The notes under the pieces: generated by a model
Seen by the model: only the letters and a program-made list of their open reading frames with translations
Told to the model about the DNA's origin: nothing
The model's database searches: none
NCBI GenBank assembly: GCA_028284235.1
Contig: JANQSC010000077.1
Location: 54,554 to 118,553, forward strand
DNA length: 64,000 nt
From: Opitutaceae bacterium
Lineage (GTDB): Bacteria; Verrucomicrobiota; Verrucomicrobiia; Opitutales; Opitutaceae
Direction: 5' to 3'
Shown here: in pieces, positions 9,827-19,094 of the stretch
Numbering within the stretch: position 1 is the first letter of the stretch
Layout of the letters: each line of letters begins with the position of its first letter
Program-made: the position numbers and the translations under genes

Positions 9827-9893
9827 CTACAAGGGCGAAACAGCCTTTTGCCCAAAACGCAACGTTCTTTGAGAGGATTAGTGACCTAAATTT

Positions 9894-10100
9894 CTTAACA
9901 GTGATCTCTACGAGATCAAATTCCGCGTTGCGGAAGCAGGATCGCTTCGCGAACAGGATCTTGCGGATAGTTTTTTAGAGGCTTCCATCGAGAACTCTCA
10001 CAAACAAATCCTGTTCCCGTGAAACCACCGACGAGTCGGGGTCTTTGACGGGATCCTGCTGACGCGCAAGCGTCATTTCGCCGTAGGCGAATGTTAAACA
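9894..10100 (+). repeat. Multi-hairpin repeat element, full-length copy A
   Basis: The element runs from TTAACAGTGATCTC through an imperfect GATCTC-tac-GAGATC hairpin, ATTCCGC modules and GGATCGCTTCGCGAACAGGATC, to GACGCGCAAGCGTC, TTCGCCgtaGGCGAA and ATGTTAAACA. Its two ends are roughly inverted (TTAACAGT and ATGTTAAA). The same modules occur inverted at 40967-41140 and in permuted order at 51548-51710 and 61926-62100. It fills the 298-bp gap between two minus-strand genes. Confidence 0.7.
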
Positions 10101-10124
10101 ACTTCCACAAGAAGCACCTGACCG

Positions 10125-11576
10125 CTACCGCCGTTCCAAGTCGTAAACATGACTCGGCAGAGGCAGGAAATCACTCTCTCGGATCATCCACTTGTCCATC
10201 TCCACTCGCAAACGTGTCTCCACTGACTCGAGTTCTTCCTTCCCTGCGAGATTGTCCAACTGAAACGGATCCTCCTCCAAATCGTAGAGTTCGAAAATCG
10301 GCCGCGGCAAATCGAAGTAGAGACGCTGGTATAGGGCGGAAAGTTCGCCCTGTTTCGCCATTGACTGCATCCGCCTCCAAACCGGATTCCGGCCCATGTC
10401 CACCGGAGAGTAGCGCCGCTCGGGTATCGCGTTGTAAATATACAAGTATCGACTCGATACGACGGATCGCGACAGGTCGAAACCGTCCGTTTGCATTATA
10501 GGGCCAAAGTGCCATCCTCGTTCCGCGAATACATAGTCGCGTCCCTCAAACGCTTTCCCTTTCAAGGCGTCCAGAAAACTAACCCCAGTCATGCCCGAAG
10601 CTGCGCTTAACCCCGCTACCTCCAAAATCGTCGCCGACAAATCGGTACCGCTCACAAGAATGTCGCTCGTCGAACCTGCTTCTACCACTTCCGGCCAGCG
10701 AACGAGCAATGGGACGTGAGTGCCTCGCGAATACAATGTCCCTTTCCCCCTCAAAAGAGCTTCCCCGTTGTCTCCCATAAAAATCAACAGGGTATTCCCC
10801 TTAAGTCCCCGTTTCTCCAATACATTGTCAATCAAACCGAATCCCGTATCTAAGTCGCGTACCTCCGCAAGGTACCGAGCGTAGTCCAGTCGGGTTTCCG
10901 GCAAGTCTGGCCAGTCGGGCGGCAACACGAGCTGATCCGGATCGATCCCATCGTGATCGTCCCCCCAATTTCGATGCGGCTGGCTGAAACCGAAATAGAG
11001 GAAAAACGGCTTCCCGTCCGGCACCGAGTCTAAAACCAAATCAACCTTCTCACCAACCTTGAGGATTTCGTCTCTCTTGGTCGCGGCTCCGCGAACGAAA
11101 TGGTCGAAACGCGATTCAAACGCCTCCCCTCGCATCCCCAACTCGACGAGCCCATCCGTCACGTGATCCAGATCGCGGTTGCGTCCGTCGAGGTGTTGAT
11201 GTCGCCCATCCATTCCGACCCAGTAGCCGCCCGCTCGCAGCAGGTCCGTAAAGAACGTCGTTTCCGCCCGGGCCGGCTGGGCAAACCGTGTAGCCGATAG
11301 ACCCACTGGCGAACGGCCCGCGAATATTGAAGTTCGCGACGGCGCGCACTGAGGCGCCGTCGTGTAAGCCCGATCGAATCGCATCCCCTCCGCTGCCAAA
11401 GCGTCCAGATTCGGCGTAATGGAGAAACGCTTACAGTTTTCGTCTCCATAGGCGCCGAGATGCGGCACGCTGTGGTCGTCGGAGAGAACGAGCAGGATGT
11501 TGGGGCGGCTACTTTCGGAGCGACATGAAAGCGCTCCGCAGAGGACAACGAAAATAGCAATTAAACGATGGGGCAT
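10125..11576 (-). CDS. Secreted sulfatase
   Basis: A type I sulfatase of 483 residues when started at the Met at 11576, which directly precedes a hydrophobic leader (MPHRLIAIFVVLCGALSC). The ORF-track Met nine codons upstream is less fitting. The formylglycine site is CAPSR (C77), the canonical CxPSR form, and the metal pair is DDHS after PNILLVLS. The leader ends in a cysteine (GALSCRSES), so a lipoprotein is possible although the lipobox is imperfect. It resembles heparan N-sulfatase-like S1_8/S1_24-type sequences in its QPHRNWGDD region, but I cannot name a substrate. Multi-hairpin repeat A lies directly after its stop. Confidence 0.88.
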   Translation of the reverse strand: MPHRLIAIFVVLCGALSCRSESSRPNILLVLSDDHSVPHLGAYGDENCKRFSITPNLDALAAEGMRFDRAYTTAPQCAPSRTSIFAGRSPVGLSATRFAQPARAETTFFTDLLRAGGYWVGMDGRHQHLDGRNRDLDHVTDGLVELGMRGEAFESRFDHFVRGAATKRDEILKVGEKVDLVLDSVPDGKPFFLYFGFSQPHRNWGDDHDGIDPDQLVLPPDWPDLPETRLDYARYLAEVRDLDTGFGLIDNVLEKRGLKGNTLLIFMGDNGEALLRGKGTLYSRGTHVPLLVRWPEVVEAGSTSDILVSGTDLSATILEVAGLSAASGMTGVSFLDALKGKAFEGRDYVFAERGWHFGPIMQTDGFDLSRSVVSSRYLYIYNAIPERRYSPVDMGRNPVWRRMQSMAKQGELSALYQRLYFDLPRPIFELYDLEEDPFQLDNLAGKEELESVETRLRVEMDKWMIRESDFLPLPSHVYDLERR

Positions 11577-11790
11577 ACGAATGACTAAGAAAAGTCGATT
11601 CACTGCATCCTGGCAAACGAATACGACCTAACCACATCTGGATGGCAATCGGCGCCCCTAATTCAAACGATCTATCGAACCACTTCTCAATCGGTCGCAA
11701 CACTCGCCGCAAATCAAGAGAATTTGAACAGGTGGCCTGGCCCCCAATTGTAGACCGTATCCAATATTTGATACAGAATCGGTAAAACAA

Positions 11791-11820
11791 GAACCCGGCG
11801 GAGGTTGCGCCGCCGGGTTC
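11791..11820 (-). terminator. Rho-independent-type terminator of the TonB receptor gene
   Basis: A perfect 11-bp stem (GAACCCGGCGG with CCGCCGGGTTC) with an 8-nt loop lies about 40 bp past the receptor stop. On the minus strand it is followed by TTGTTTTACC, a modest T-rich tract, so it should end the receptor transcript. Confidence 0.75.
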
Positions 11821-11862
11821 GAGTTATCAGTTTGGAAGAAACGCTTCCCTGCACGCTCGGCG

Positions 11863-14800
11863 CTAAAACTCCACGCTCAGAGAGAACTTGTAGGAGGTGT
11901 CGTTGGGGATGCCCCATCCGGCGTAAATCACTTCGTTGGTAATATTGCCGTCCGCATCCTCGCCCGGTATGGAGGCGATGGGGTAAGGTTCGTCTCTCGG
12001 GAATAGATCATTGATGGCAACACCCATCTTGTACCGCGCGTCCTTAACGTTGCGCGTGTAGTTGAACGTAATCCCGATGGGGATGTGCGAACTTCCATAG
12101 ACGGGGTTGTCGATGTCCCAGTAGTCGCGAACCTCTCCGTTCACTTCTCTCTGCACTCCCAGATAGCCGATCACGGGTTTATTGCGCGCTCGGGCATTCG
12201 CGGAAATGCGCAGTCCTTTGAGCGGTCCCTCAATGAATCCATAGCTCGCTACGAAATTCGCGCGAAACGAGCTGAAGCTGTCGGTTTGGCGACCATCCAA
12301 GCTGCCAACATACTGGATGAAGTTGAAATCGATCTGGTTGTCCCAGTACTCCTCGAGCGTCGTATTCGCGCTTTGCATGAGATTCTCCCAACCTACAACC
12401 GTGATATCGGCCGGGGTGTCAAGCCCCGCCCAATCGAAGTAGTCGTCGATTGTCAGGTCCTCGGGATCCCCGCCAATATCCGCTATGAAACTATTATAGG
12501 TGTCCGCATCGACTGTCGCCATTCGGTCGATTCCATTGTCCGCATAATAATAGTAGGTCGAAGCAATCAGGTCTTCCGCGGGATCGTCGGGAATCAGGGC
12601 GGGTTTCGCTGCCCCACCGTTCTCGGCTGGGTCCCAAGTGATGTCCCAGAGATCCGAACGGAATTGCGTCAGATCGGAATTCGTGGAGAGGTCGGCGTAG
12701 TAGTTTTCGACGAGATCTGTTTTGAGATAGTCGAGCCATTCGAAGTAGTCGCCGCCGATATTGCGCTCGACCGCTTCACTACGTGAACCGTTGAGTAGGA
12801 AACGCCAATTGCGATTGGGCTGGTAGGTAACGCTCCACTCCACCCCGGTGTTCTCGCGATCACTCTTGATTTGATAGAGCGACCTCCAGTCTTCATCTTC
12901 CGTATTGAAAAAATTCTGACCGTACGTCTCCTGATTCCTATCCACCCAGGACTCCCAGAGCTCGAGATTTACGTTTTCGAGCCCGGCCTGGACGAAGGTC
13001 TCGACACGGTTCGAACGTCTCTGGATTTCGCCGCTGGCTCCGACATCGTTATTGGACGCGTCAATGTAGTCGACTCTCACGTTGAGCGCATCTTCCATCA
13101 GCCTGAGGCGAAGCCCGATGTTCGCGCTTTCCCCGTGGTTGGATCCGAGAAGCGCGCCGAAGGGGCTGTATCGTTCGTTTGGCGGTTCGAAATTCGTCGA
13201 ATACTTGGCCTGCAAACTGAGCATGCGATTCACTTTGTAAACCGCTCCTAGATTCCGGTTGCTGCCCGAGGATCGCTGAGGATCCTCGTCGCGATAAGGA
13301 ACTTCCCGATAGTGGGGAAAGATGCCAGTCGTCATGCTGGACATCGCTTGCACGCTATCAGCATCATACAATTCGTCCCCCGGTTGGGCCCAGATCAGAT
13401 CCTTGCCGTCCTCGATGTAGTACCCGTTTGAGGATTCCACCCAGTGTTGCGCTTGCCCATTGACGGGATCGTAGTACATCTGTCCATCGGCATCCAGGGA
13501 CGTCAGAATCGGATTCCCTCTTTTGTCGACCATACGGTGAAACACGCCCGGGACGACCATGCCGGACCGCTCCAGACGCTCGCGTTGCAAGAACTCGGTA
13601 TCGACTCCGCGGTAGCCCAGAGTCGTAACCAGTTTGCGGTTTAAGAAATAGCTCTGCAAGGCCAGCATTTCACTGTTCGTCTTCCGGCGATTTCCAGAGG
13701 GCCTGCCCGTGTATCCAAACGGATTGTCGAACAAGTACACGTTGTAGGGATCTCCGTTCAGGTCGTCCAACACCCACGTGTCCTCCACATCTTGGAAAAC
13801 CGGTATAAACGGGTTGTCGGGGTCCATGTAGTTGAAGAACTCCGTTTCGTGAGAGGTGTTGTTAAGGTAGTTGCTGTTGTAACTATAGGCGTTGAGCTGA
13901 TTGTCCTTAACGTAGCCGTCGTCTGTGAACGCGCTGGTGGCTTTGGCCTCGATCTGCTCCAGCGTCTTGTTGACCGTCACCGTGCTGAGCGGTTTGCCCG
14001 CGTCTCGGAGACCGGCAATGTAGGTAGACTCGGGACCATAGAGCGAGATGCCGGGCGAGTAGGCCCTTCGCTCGGATACCTGCTGAATCGTCCAACTACT
14101 CTTGGTCTCATACTGGGCGGCGAACCGGTGCGAACCGAGCCATCCAAGGCTGTCGCTCTTTTGAGCGAAGTCGAACTCGTAGGCTAAGGCGCCTCTAAGA
14201 GAGTCGTTGTATCGCTCCCGCAGACGTCCATTGGGAGCTCCCTTTACGAAGAAGTGAGTGTAGTTCGGATTGGCCAGGTAGTTGGATTTGTCATACGAGT
14301 CCGCACCCTCCGGCAGCTCATAAAGACCGGTGGACTCGTCGAGCACGCCGACCTCGGGAGAAACGAGCGGAAACCCGCTCGCGTCTCTTTGAAACGGGTC
14401 CGCGTCGATCTGCACGCTGTAGCGGCCGTTGGCGAATTGGGACGCCCGTTTTTCGAGCGAATACTCCTCCGCGTAGTTGAACAGCAGGTGAAGGTTATCC
14501 GTAACGCCCAAATCCAATGTCGCCGCATGCTTCTGCGTATCTTTAGTGACAATGTTTCCTTCCCCCCAGAAATTGCCAAATGGATTCAGGCGCTCGTCGT
14601 CCCGGAACTTCATTTGATTGACGAGAAGGTTGAGCGGGTTTTGGTAGAAGTAGGTATCCGCAGTGGGCGCCTTAGCGAGCTTCAGTCCCTGGCTGTCATT
14701 CGCGAGTATCGGTTGGGCGGGGCGATTCAATAGATCGTTCTGGAAGATCATAATACGATTGTTCGAATTGAATCGGGCGTTAGGCCGAGGCCATTCCGCG

Positions 14801-15783
14801 GAGGTGTATGCCTGCCCCTCCCAGTCCCAGTCGTCGAGAAAGTTGCCCCAGTTGGCGTTTATGCGCTCCGTCATGAACGCCTCGTATACCTCGAGTCGTT
14901 CGCCGCCTTCGTCTACGATATTCAGCAACGGGGTAGCCTGGTCCTCGGGAAGCGTGTTCGGAGCCTTGGAGGTTCTTCGTTCCGCGGTTTCGTAAGAGTA
15001 GCGGAAGGTCGCCTTTTGCATGGGTTGCCAGGTAAAGGTCGAATAGAGTCGGCGATCGTGGTCGAAATTCGGTTCGCGTTCCCCTCGGGCCTTGTCGTCC
15101 AAACCGGCGAACCGAATTGCGAACTTCCCTTCCAAAATCGGCCGCCCGATGTCAAACGTATAGCGGGAGGAGTCGTTGCTGTCGAAACGGGTTTCGAACT
15201 CGGTGATCGAGTTCTGAATATTCGCCCGCTTTGACGACGTATTGATGATCCCCGACGCTCGTCCCATTCCGAAGAGAATCGCCTCGGCGCCTGTGGCGAT
15301 GGTAATGCGTTCGGAATTGTAGCTGTCGATTCTGAGATTGGTCTCGGTGAAATCCGAGGTCCGGGTCGCCATCCCAATTCCGCGAACCTGGTTGTTGTTC
15401 TCGGGATTAATGACCGAGCCCAGCCCGTTGTCCTCCGAGTTTATGTACTCGCCCGTACTCTGGATACTGACTGTGAAGTCGAGCGCCTCCTCAAGCGTCA
15501 CGGCTCCGATGTCCTCCATGAATTCCGGCGTGAGCACTTCGACAGTAGCGGCGACGTCGCTGTATTCTGTATTGAGACTCGAACCGGATATCGTGTGGGT
15601 CGCTCGATAGCCGTCTGTATCGGATCTGACTTCGAACGGAGAAAGTTCAAATACTTCCTCTTCGTCGCCGTTGTTGTCCTCGTCGTTCGCGTTCTGGGCT
15701 CTCAGCTCCCAGTCTCCGCTAGCGACTCCTGCGATGAGTGTTGCCGCAATTGCATATAGCAATCTGCATCTATTGATGTTCAT
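11863..15783 (-). CDS. TonB-dependent receptor, Opitutae type
   Basis: This outer-membrane active transporter of 1306 residues has a signal peptide (about 1-29), an acidic linker, the short FELSPFEVRSD entry that acts like a TonB box region in Opitutae receptors, a plug domain (about 55-190, with VEVLTPEFMEDIGA and FGMGRASGIINTSSKR) and a long 22-strand barrel that ends in SVEF with terminal Phe. Its size exceeds that of siderophore receptors and suits oligosaccharide or large-ligand uptake energised by TonB/ExbBD, which are not in this window. It has no SusD partner, as is usual in this phylum. It stands alone, with its own terminator, and is divergent from the dehydrogenase/azurin gene. Confidence 0.9.
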   Translation of the reverse strand: MNINRCRLLYAIAATLIAGVASGDWELRAQNANDEDNNGDEEEVFELSPFEVRSDTDGYRATHTISGSSLNTEYSDVAATVEVLTPEFMEDIGAVTLEEALDFTVSIQSTGEYINSEDNGLGSVINPENNNQVRGIGMATRTSDFTETNLRIDSYNSERITIATGAEAILFGMGRASGIINTSSKRANIQNSITEFETRFDSNDSSRYTFDIGRPILEGKFAIRFAGLDDKARGEREPNFDHDRRLYSTFTWQPMQKATFRYSYETAERRTSKAPNTLPEDQATPLLNIVDEGGERLEVYEAFMTERINANWGNFLDDWDWEGQAYTSAEWPRPNARFNSNNRIMIFQNDLLNRPAQPILANDSQGLKLAKAPTADTYFYQNPLNLLVNQMKFRDDERLNPFGNFWGEGNIVTKDTQKHAATLDLGVTDNLHLLFNYAEEYSLEKRASQFANGRYSVQIDADPFQRDASGFPLVSPEVGVLDESTGLYELPEGADSYDKSNYLANPNYTHFFVKGAPNGRLRERYNDSLRGALAYEFDFAQKSDSLGWLGSHRFAAQYETKSSWTIQQVSERRAYSPGISLYGPESTYIAGLRDAGKPLSTVTVNKTLEQIEAKATSAFTDDGYVKDNQLNAYSYNSNYLNNTSHETEFFNYMDPDNPFIPVFQDVEDTWVLDDLNGDPYNVYLFDNPFGYTGRPSGNRRKTNSEMLALQSYFLNRKLVTTLGYRGVDTEFLQRERLERSGMVVPGVFHRMVDKRGNPILTSLDADGQMYYDPVNGQAQHWVESSNGYYIEDGKDLIWAQPGDELYDADSVQAMSSMTTGIFPHYREVPYRDEDPQRSSGSNRNLGAVYKVNRMLSLQAKYSTNFEPPNERYSPFGALLGSNHGESANIGLRLRLMEDALNVRVDYIDASNNDVGASGEIQRRSNRVETFVQAGLENVNLELWESWVDRNQETYGQNFFNTEDEDWRSLYQIKSDRENTGVEWSVTYQPNRNWRFLLNGSRSEAVERNIGGDYFEWLDYLKTDLVENYYADLSTNSDLTQFRSDLWDITWDPAENGGAAKPALIPDDPAEDLIASTYYYYADNGIDRMATVDADTYNSFIADIGGDPEDLTIDDYFDWAGLDTPADITVVGWENLMQSANTTLEEYWDNQIDFNFIQYVGSLDGRQTDSFSSFRANFVASYGFIEGPLKGLRISANARARNKPVIGYLGVQREVNGEVRDYWDIDNPVYGSSHIPIGITFNYTRNVKDARYKMGVAINDLFPRDEPYPIASIPGEDADGNITNEVIYAGWGIPNDTSYKFSLSVEF

Positions 15784-16214
15784 AGGTACCTCAGGTTAAC
15801 TAGTTTGATTAGCGTAGGTTTGATTCGGATCGGGTCATTGCCAGCCGGCCGGCTCCGCTTCTCGTTCGGTAAACGCGGCCTCACGAGAATCATGAGACTT
15901 GCATGAACGCGGAGCACGGCTGGCTCGATGACTATCAACTCAAGAAGTCTAGCGCTCGCATCCGCCAATTCGTTAGCAACTTTGCCGCTGTAAGTTGTAA
16001 TTTTGTAGCAACTACCGCCTGTAATTTTTCTTACGCTTTCATGAAAGAGACTAAATCGCTTCGAAATCGCCGGTATATGAGCGAGTGGCCGCAACGTTCG
16101 CTCACCTTAGACTCAGCAAGAAGGCGTGGTTTGACACGGGCCGCATCGAAATGAACGCATCGGGCGTTCCATTCTTTTTATTGCTTCGTTCCCCGCCCGC
16201 GATAAACCGTCCCT
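15784..16214. promoter_or_regulatory. Divergent intergenic region with 32-bp-spaced direct repeats
   Basis: This 431-bp region separates the divergent TonB receptor and dehydrogenase/azurin genes and must hold both promoters. TAGCAACT occurs at 15974-15981 and again at 16006-16013, each followed by a similar CCGC(C)TGTAA stretch, so two imperfect copies lie exactly 32 bp (about three helical turns) apart. A perfect 12-bp palindrome AGCCGGCCGGCT is at 15843-15854. No credible coding sequence is present; the 83- and 104-residue ORFs lack any recognisable feature. Confidence 0.4.
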
Positions 16215-19067
16215 ATGCTCGGAAACACTACCCCGCTCCGGCCGCTCGCGCTTAGTCTACTCACAGCCTTCGCTTGCGTCACCCTAGCCCAGGGACAACG
16301 CCCTCCAAGCCCAATGAACGCCATGGACCACGGTCCATTCGTAACCGCAACCATCGCCGCAGACCCCTATTCGACGAAGAGCATCATCGCCTATAAAGGG
16401 ATCGCCATAAAGGTCAGTCCGGACGCGGTCATGGTCTTCGACACGGATTTGCTGCGGATGGCCAGCGCCTGGACGGGAGGGTTCCTCAAGTGGTACCCCG
16501 GGAGAGACGGCTTGCAGGAATTCCCCAGCCCGGACGGGTTCACCCACTTCTCGACCAGCCAGCGTCCCGGCTGGTCCTTGGACGGCAAATTCGGAGACCC
16601 GCGCCCTTGGGGCTATGGGCCGATCCCCCCCGGCTTAGGAGTCTACAAAGGACTCTACTTGCAGGAAGGAAACGTCGTCCTGTCCTACTCGATCGGTTCC
16701 AGCGAAATCCTCGAGTCCCCCGGATTCGAAACAAGCCTAGATCGGCCTCTATTCACGCGTACGTTCAACCTCAGCCCAACCTCCGAGTCGCTTTCGCTCC
16801 AAATAGCCCAGACACCCGACGGAGCCGCTACTTCGCTCCAATCCACGAGCCTGTCGGCGACCACCGGTTTCATCCGCATCCAATCGGGCGGCCACTCCCG
16901 ATTGATCGGCTACAACAGTCTGCCCGACGGCGCCAGTTGGCGAATCGATCACGCCCATCTGATTCTCGACCTGCCTCCGATCGATCACCCCCTCGCTTTT
17001 ACCCTGGCCTTGGGGCCCATCGCGACCGACGACTCGGATCGATTCCTGGTCGACTGCCAATCCCTCAAAAACGCCCCGGCAAACCTCGCCTCCGCAACCG
17101 AACCCGGACAATCCCAATGGCCCGCGCAAACCACCCAAATTCGTCGCGGGGACGCCTCGACAGCCTTCGCCAATGACGAGTTGACCGCGCCGTCCGACAA
17201 TCCCTGGAACTCCTTCCTCCGATTCTCCGGCGTGGATTTTCTCCCCGACGGACGCGCCGTCCTTTCATCGCTCAGCGGCGAGGTCTGGCTCGTCGACGGC
17301 CTCGAGCCCGGCAACGACACCCTCCGATGGACGCGCTTCGCCACGGGTCTCTTTCAGCCGATGGGAATCAAGGTAGTCGACGACCAAGTCTACGTGACCG
17401 GACGCGATCAGATCACCCGCCTCCACGACCGCAACAACGACGGGGAAGCCGACTTCTACGAGAACTTCAACAACGAGGTGATGGTCTCGACCAACTTCCA
17501 CGCCTTCACCCTAAATCTGGATACAGATTCCAAAGGTAATTTCTACTTCGCCAAAGCCACCCCCTGGCCACCCGTGCCGAAAGGCGTTCCCGCCGAAATA
17601 ATCCCTCACCACGGCGCTCTTTTTCGCATGCCTCCCGACGGCAGTCGACTCGATGTCATTGCCACCGGACTACGCAACCCCAACGGGCTCTCCATCGGTC
17701 CGAACGACGAAATTCTCTACAGCGACAACGAGGGAAACTGGGTCCCCACCAGCAAAGTCCATCGCATCCAAGTAAACGGATTCCACGGATTCCGCCCCTC
17801 CGCCCAACGCAGCCAGCCCCCCGCCGATTTCGTCAAACCAATCGCCTGGATCCCCCATTTCATCGACAACTCCCCTTCGGCTCCGATCTTCATCGACAGC
17901 CCCGCCTGGCCCGAATCGCTGCAAGGCCAAGCGCTCCTCGCTTCCTACGGCCGCGGCACCCTCTCGCTCCTCCTCAATGAAGACGTCGACGGCCAATGGC
18001 AGGCGGCCCACTTGCCGCTCCCGATAACGCTCCAGTCCGGCGCTATTCACGGCCGCTTCCACGCGGATGGAAATCTCTACTTGGCCGGGCTCACCAGTTG
18101 GCAATCGGTCGGCCACGGAGGCGACTGGGGATCCTTCCACCGCGTACGCTACACCGGAAATCCACTCCATCTCCCCGTCGCCGTCAATACGCTCAAGGGC
18201 GGCATCGAGCTCCGGTTCGCGGAACCGCTCAATCCGAACTCGGCAATCGAGCCCGGCAATTTCTCCCTCAGCCAGTGGACTTATCCCTGGACAAGCCAAT
18301 ACGGGACGCGTGGAAAAGTCTACTCCGCCAATCGACCGGGCGAAGCCGGACCTGATCCTGTCGCCATTCGATCGATACTCCTGTCAAGCGACCGTACAAC
18401 ACTCACGCTCGAAATCCCCGAATTGCGTCAGTCACTCGTTCAACGTTCCGTATCCAAACAATCCGGACTGCCCGATCTCGTCGAAACTCCAATGGGACTC
18501 GTCATGGCCATCAGTTACCGCCTCCAATCCGCGGACGGCGCCGCGATGAACCATCTCGTCCACAAGACCATTCATCGCGTTCCCGGCGACACTATCGACC
18601 CGAGCGAAACGAAGATGCCGATAGGTCACAGTTCCCATTCCCCGCCCTCCGAGGCGCCTGCCGTTCCAAAAACTGCTCGCAACGCGCCCACTGCAACCGC
18701 CGATCGGGTCATCGACATTCGATCCACCGGTATCACGCTCACCTACGACGTCACCGAGGTCCGCATGAAGACCGGGGAGCAGATCGCCCTCCGCTACACC
18801 AATGCAAGCGACATGGTCCACAATCTGGTGATCGTGAACGCCGAAGCCGACATCAATCCCGTCGGCATCGCCGCCCTCACCGCCCCCCAAGACGCCTTCA
18901 TTCCGAGTGCGGAAAAAGACCGCATTCTCGCCGCGTCCGAATTGGCCTATCCAGGCGACACAGTCACCGTCGAGTTCACCGCTTCCGAACCCGGAGTCCA
19001 CCCCTACATCTGCACCTACTCGGGTCATTTTACAATGATGCAAGGACGCATTATCGTAGAACCCTAG
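16215..19067 (+). CDS. Secreted sorbosone-dehydrogenase-like protein fused to azurin-like copper domain
   Basis: A 950-residue exported protein. A signal peptide (about 1-28) is followed by a DUF6797-type N-terminal part (MDHGPFVTATIAADP, KGIAIKVSP), then a glucose/sorbosone dehydrogenase-like beta-propeller (GVDFLPDGRAVLSS, ATGLRNPNGLSIGPNDE). The last ~120 residues are a plastocyanin/azurin-type cupredoxin with the ligand set His (DMVHNL), Cys and His (YICTYSGH) and Met (FTMMQG). This suggests a quinoprotein-like oxidoreductase passing electrons to its own copper domain in the periplasm; the substrate is unknown. Its stop lies 27 bp from the STING-like gene on the same strand, with no terminator between, so the two are probably co-transcribed. 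Confidence 0.85.
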   Translation: MLGNTTPLRPLALSLLTAFACVTLAQGQRPPSPMNAMDHGPFVTATIAADPYSTKSIIAYKGIAIKVSPDAVMVFDTDLLRMASAWTGGFLKWYPGRDGLQEFPSPDGFTHFSTSQRPGWSLDGKFGDPRPWGYGPIPPGLGVYKGLYLQEGNVVLSYSIGSSEILESPGFETSLDRPLFTRTFNLSPTSESLSLQIAQTPDGAATSLQSTSLSATTGFIRIQSGGHSRLIGYNSLPDGASWRIDHAHLILDLPPIDHPLAFTLALGPIATDDSDRFLVDCQSLKNAPANLASATEPGQSQWPAQTTQIRRGDASTAFANDELTAPSDNPWNSFLRFSGVDFLPDGRAVLSSLSGEVWLVDGLEPGNDTLRWTRFATGLFQPMGIKVVDDQVYVTGRDQITRLHDRNNDGEADFYENFNNEVMVSTNFHAFTLNLDTDSKGNFYFAKATPWPPVPKGVPAEIIPHHGALFRMPPDGSRLDVIATGLRNPNGLSIGPNDEILYSDNEGNWVPTSKVHRIQVNGFHGFRPSAQRSQPPADFVKPIAWIPHFIDNSPSAPIFIDSPAWPESLQGQALLASYGRGTLSLLLNEDVDGQWQAAHLPLPITLQSGAIHGRFHADGNLYLAGLTSWQSVGHGGDWGSFHRVRYTGNPLHLPVAVNTLKGGIELRFAEPLNPNSAIEPGNFSLSQWTYPWTSQYGTRGKVYSANRPGEAGPDPVAIRSILLSSDRTTLTLEIPELRQSLVQRSVSKQSGLPDLVETPMGLVMAISYRLQSADGAAMNHLVHKTIHRVPGDTIDPSETKMPIGHSSHSPPSEAPAVPKTARNAPTATADRVIDIRSTGITLTYDVTEVRMKTGEQIALRYTNASDMVHNLVIVNAEADINPVGIAALTAPQDAFIPSAEKDRILAASELAYPGDTVTVEFTASEPGVHPYICTYSGHFTMMQGRIIVEP

Positions 19068-19094
19068 TAATCCATGTCCTGAAACCCCGTTCAA

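Noticed and set aside
9894-10100. CRISPR array
   Set aside because: Hairpin units are of different sequence and unequal spacing, with no identical repeats separated by constant-length spacers.
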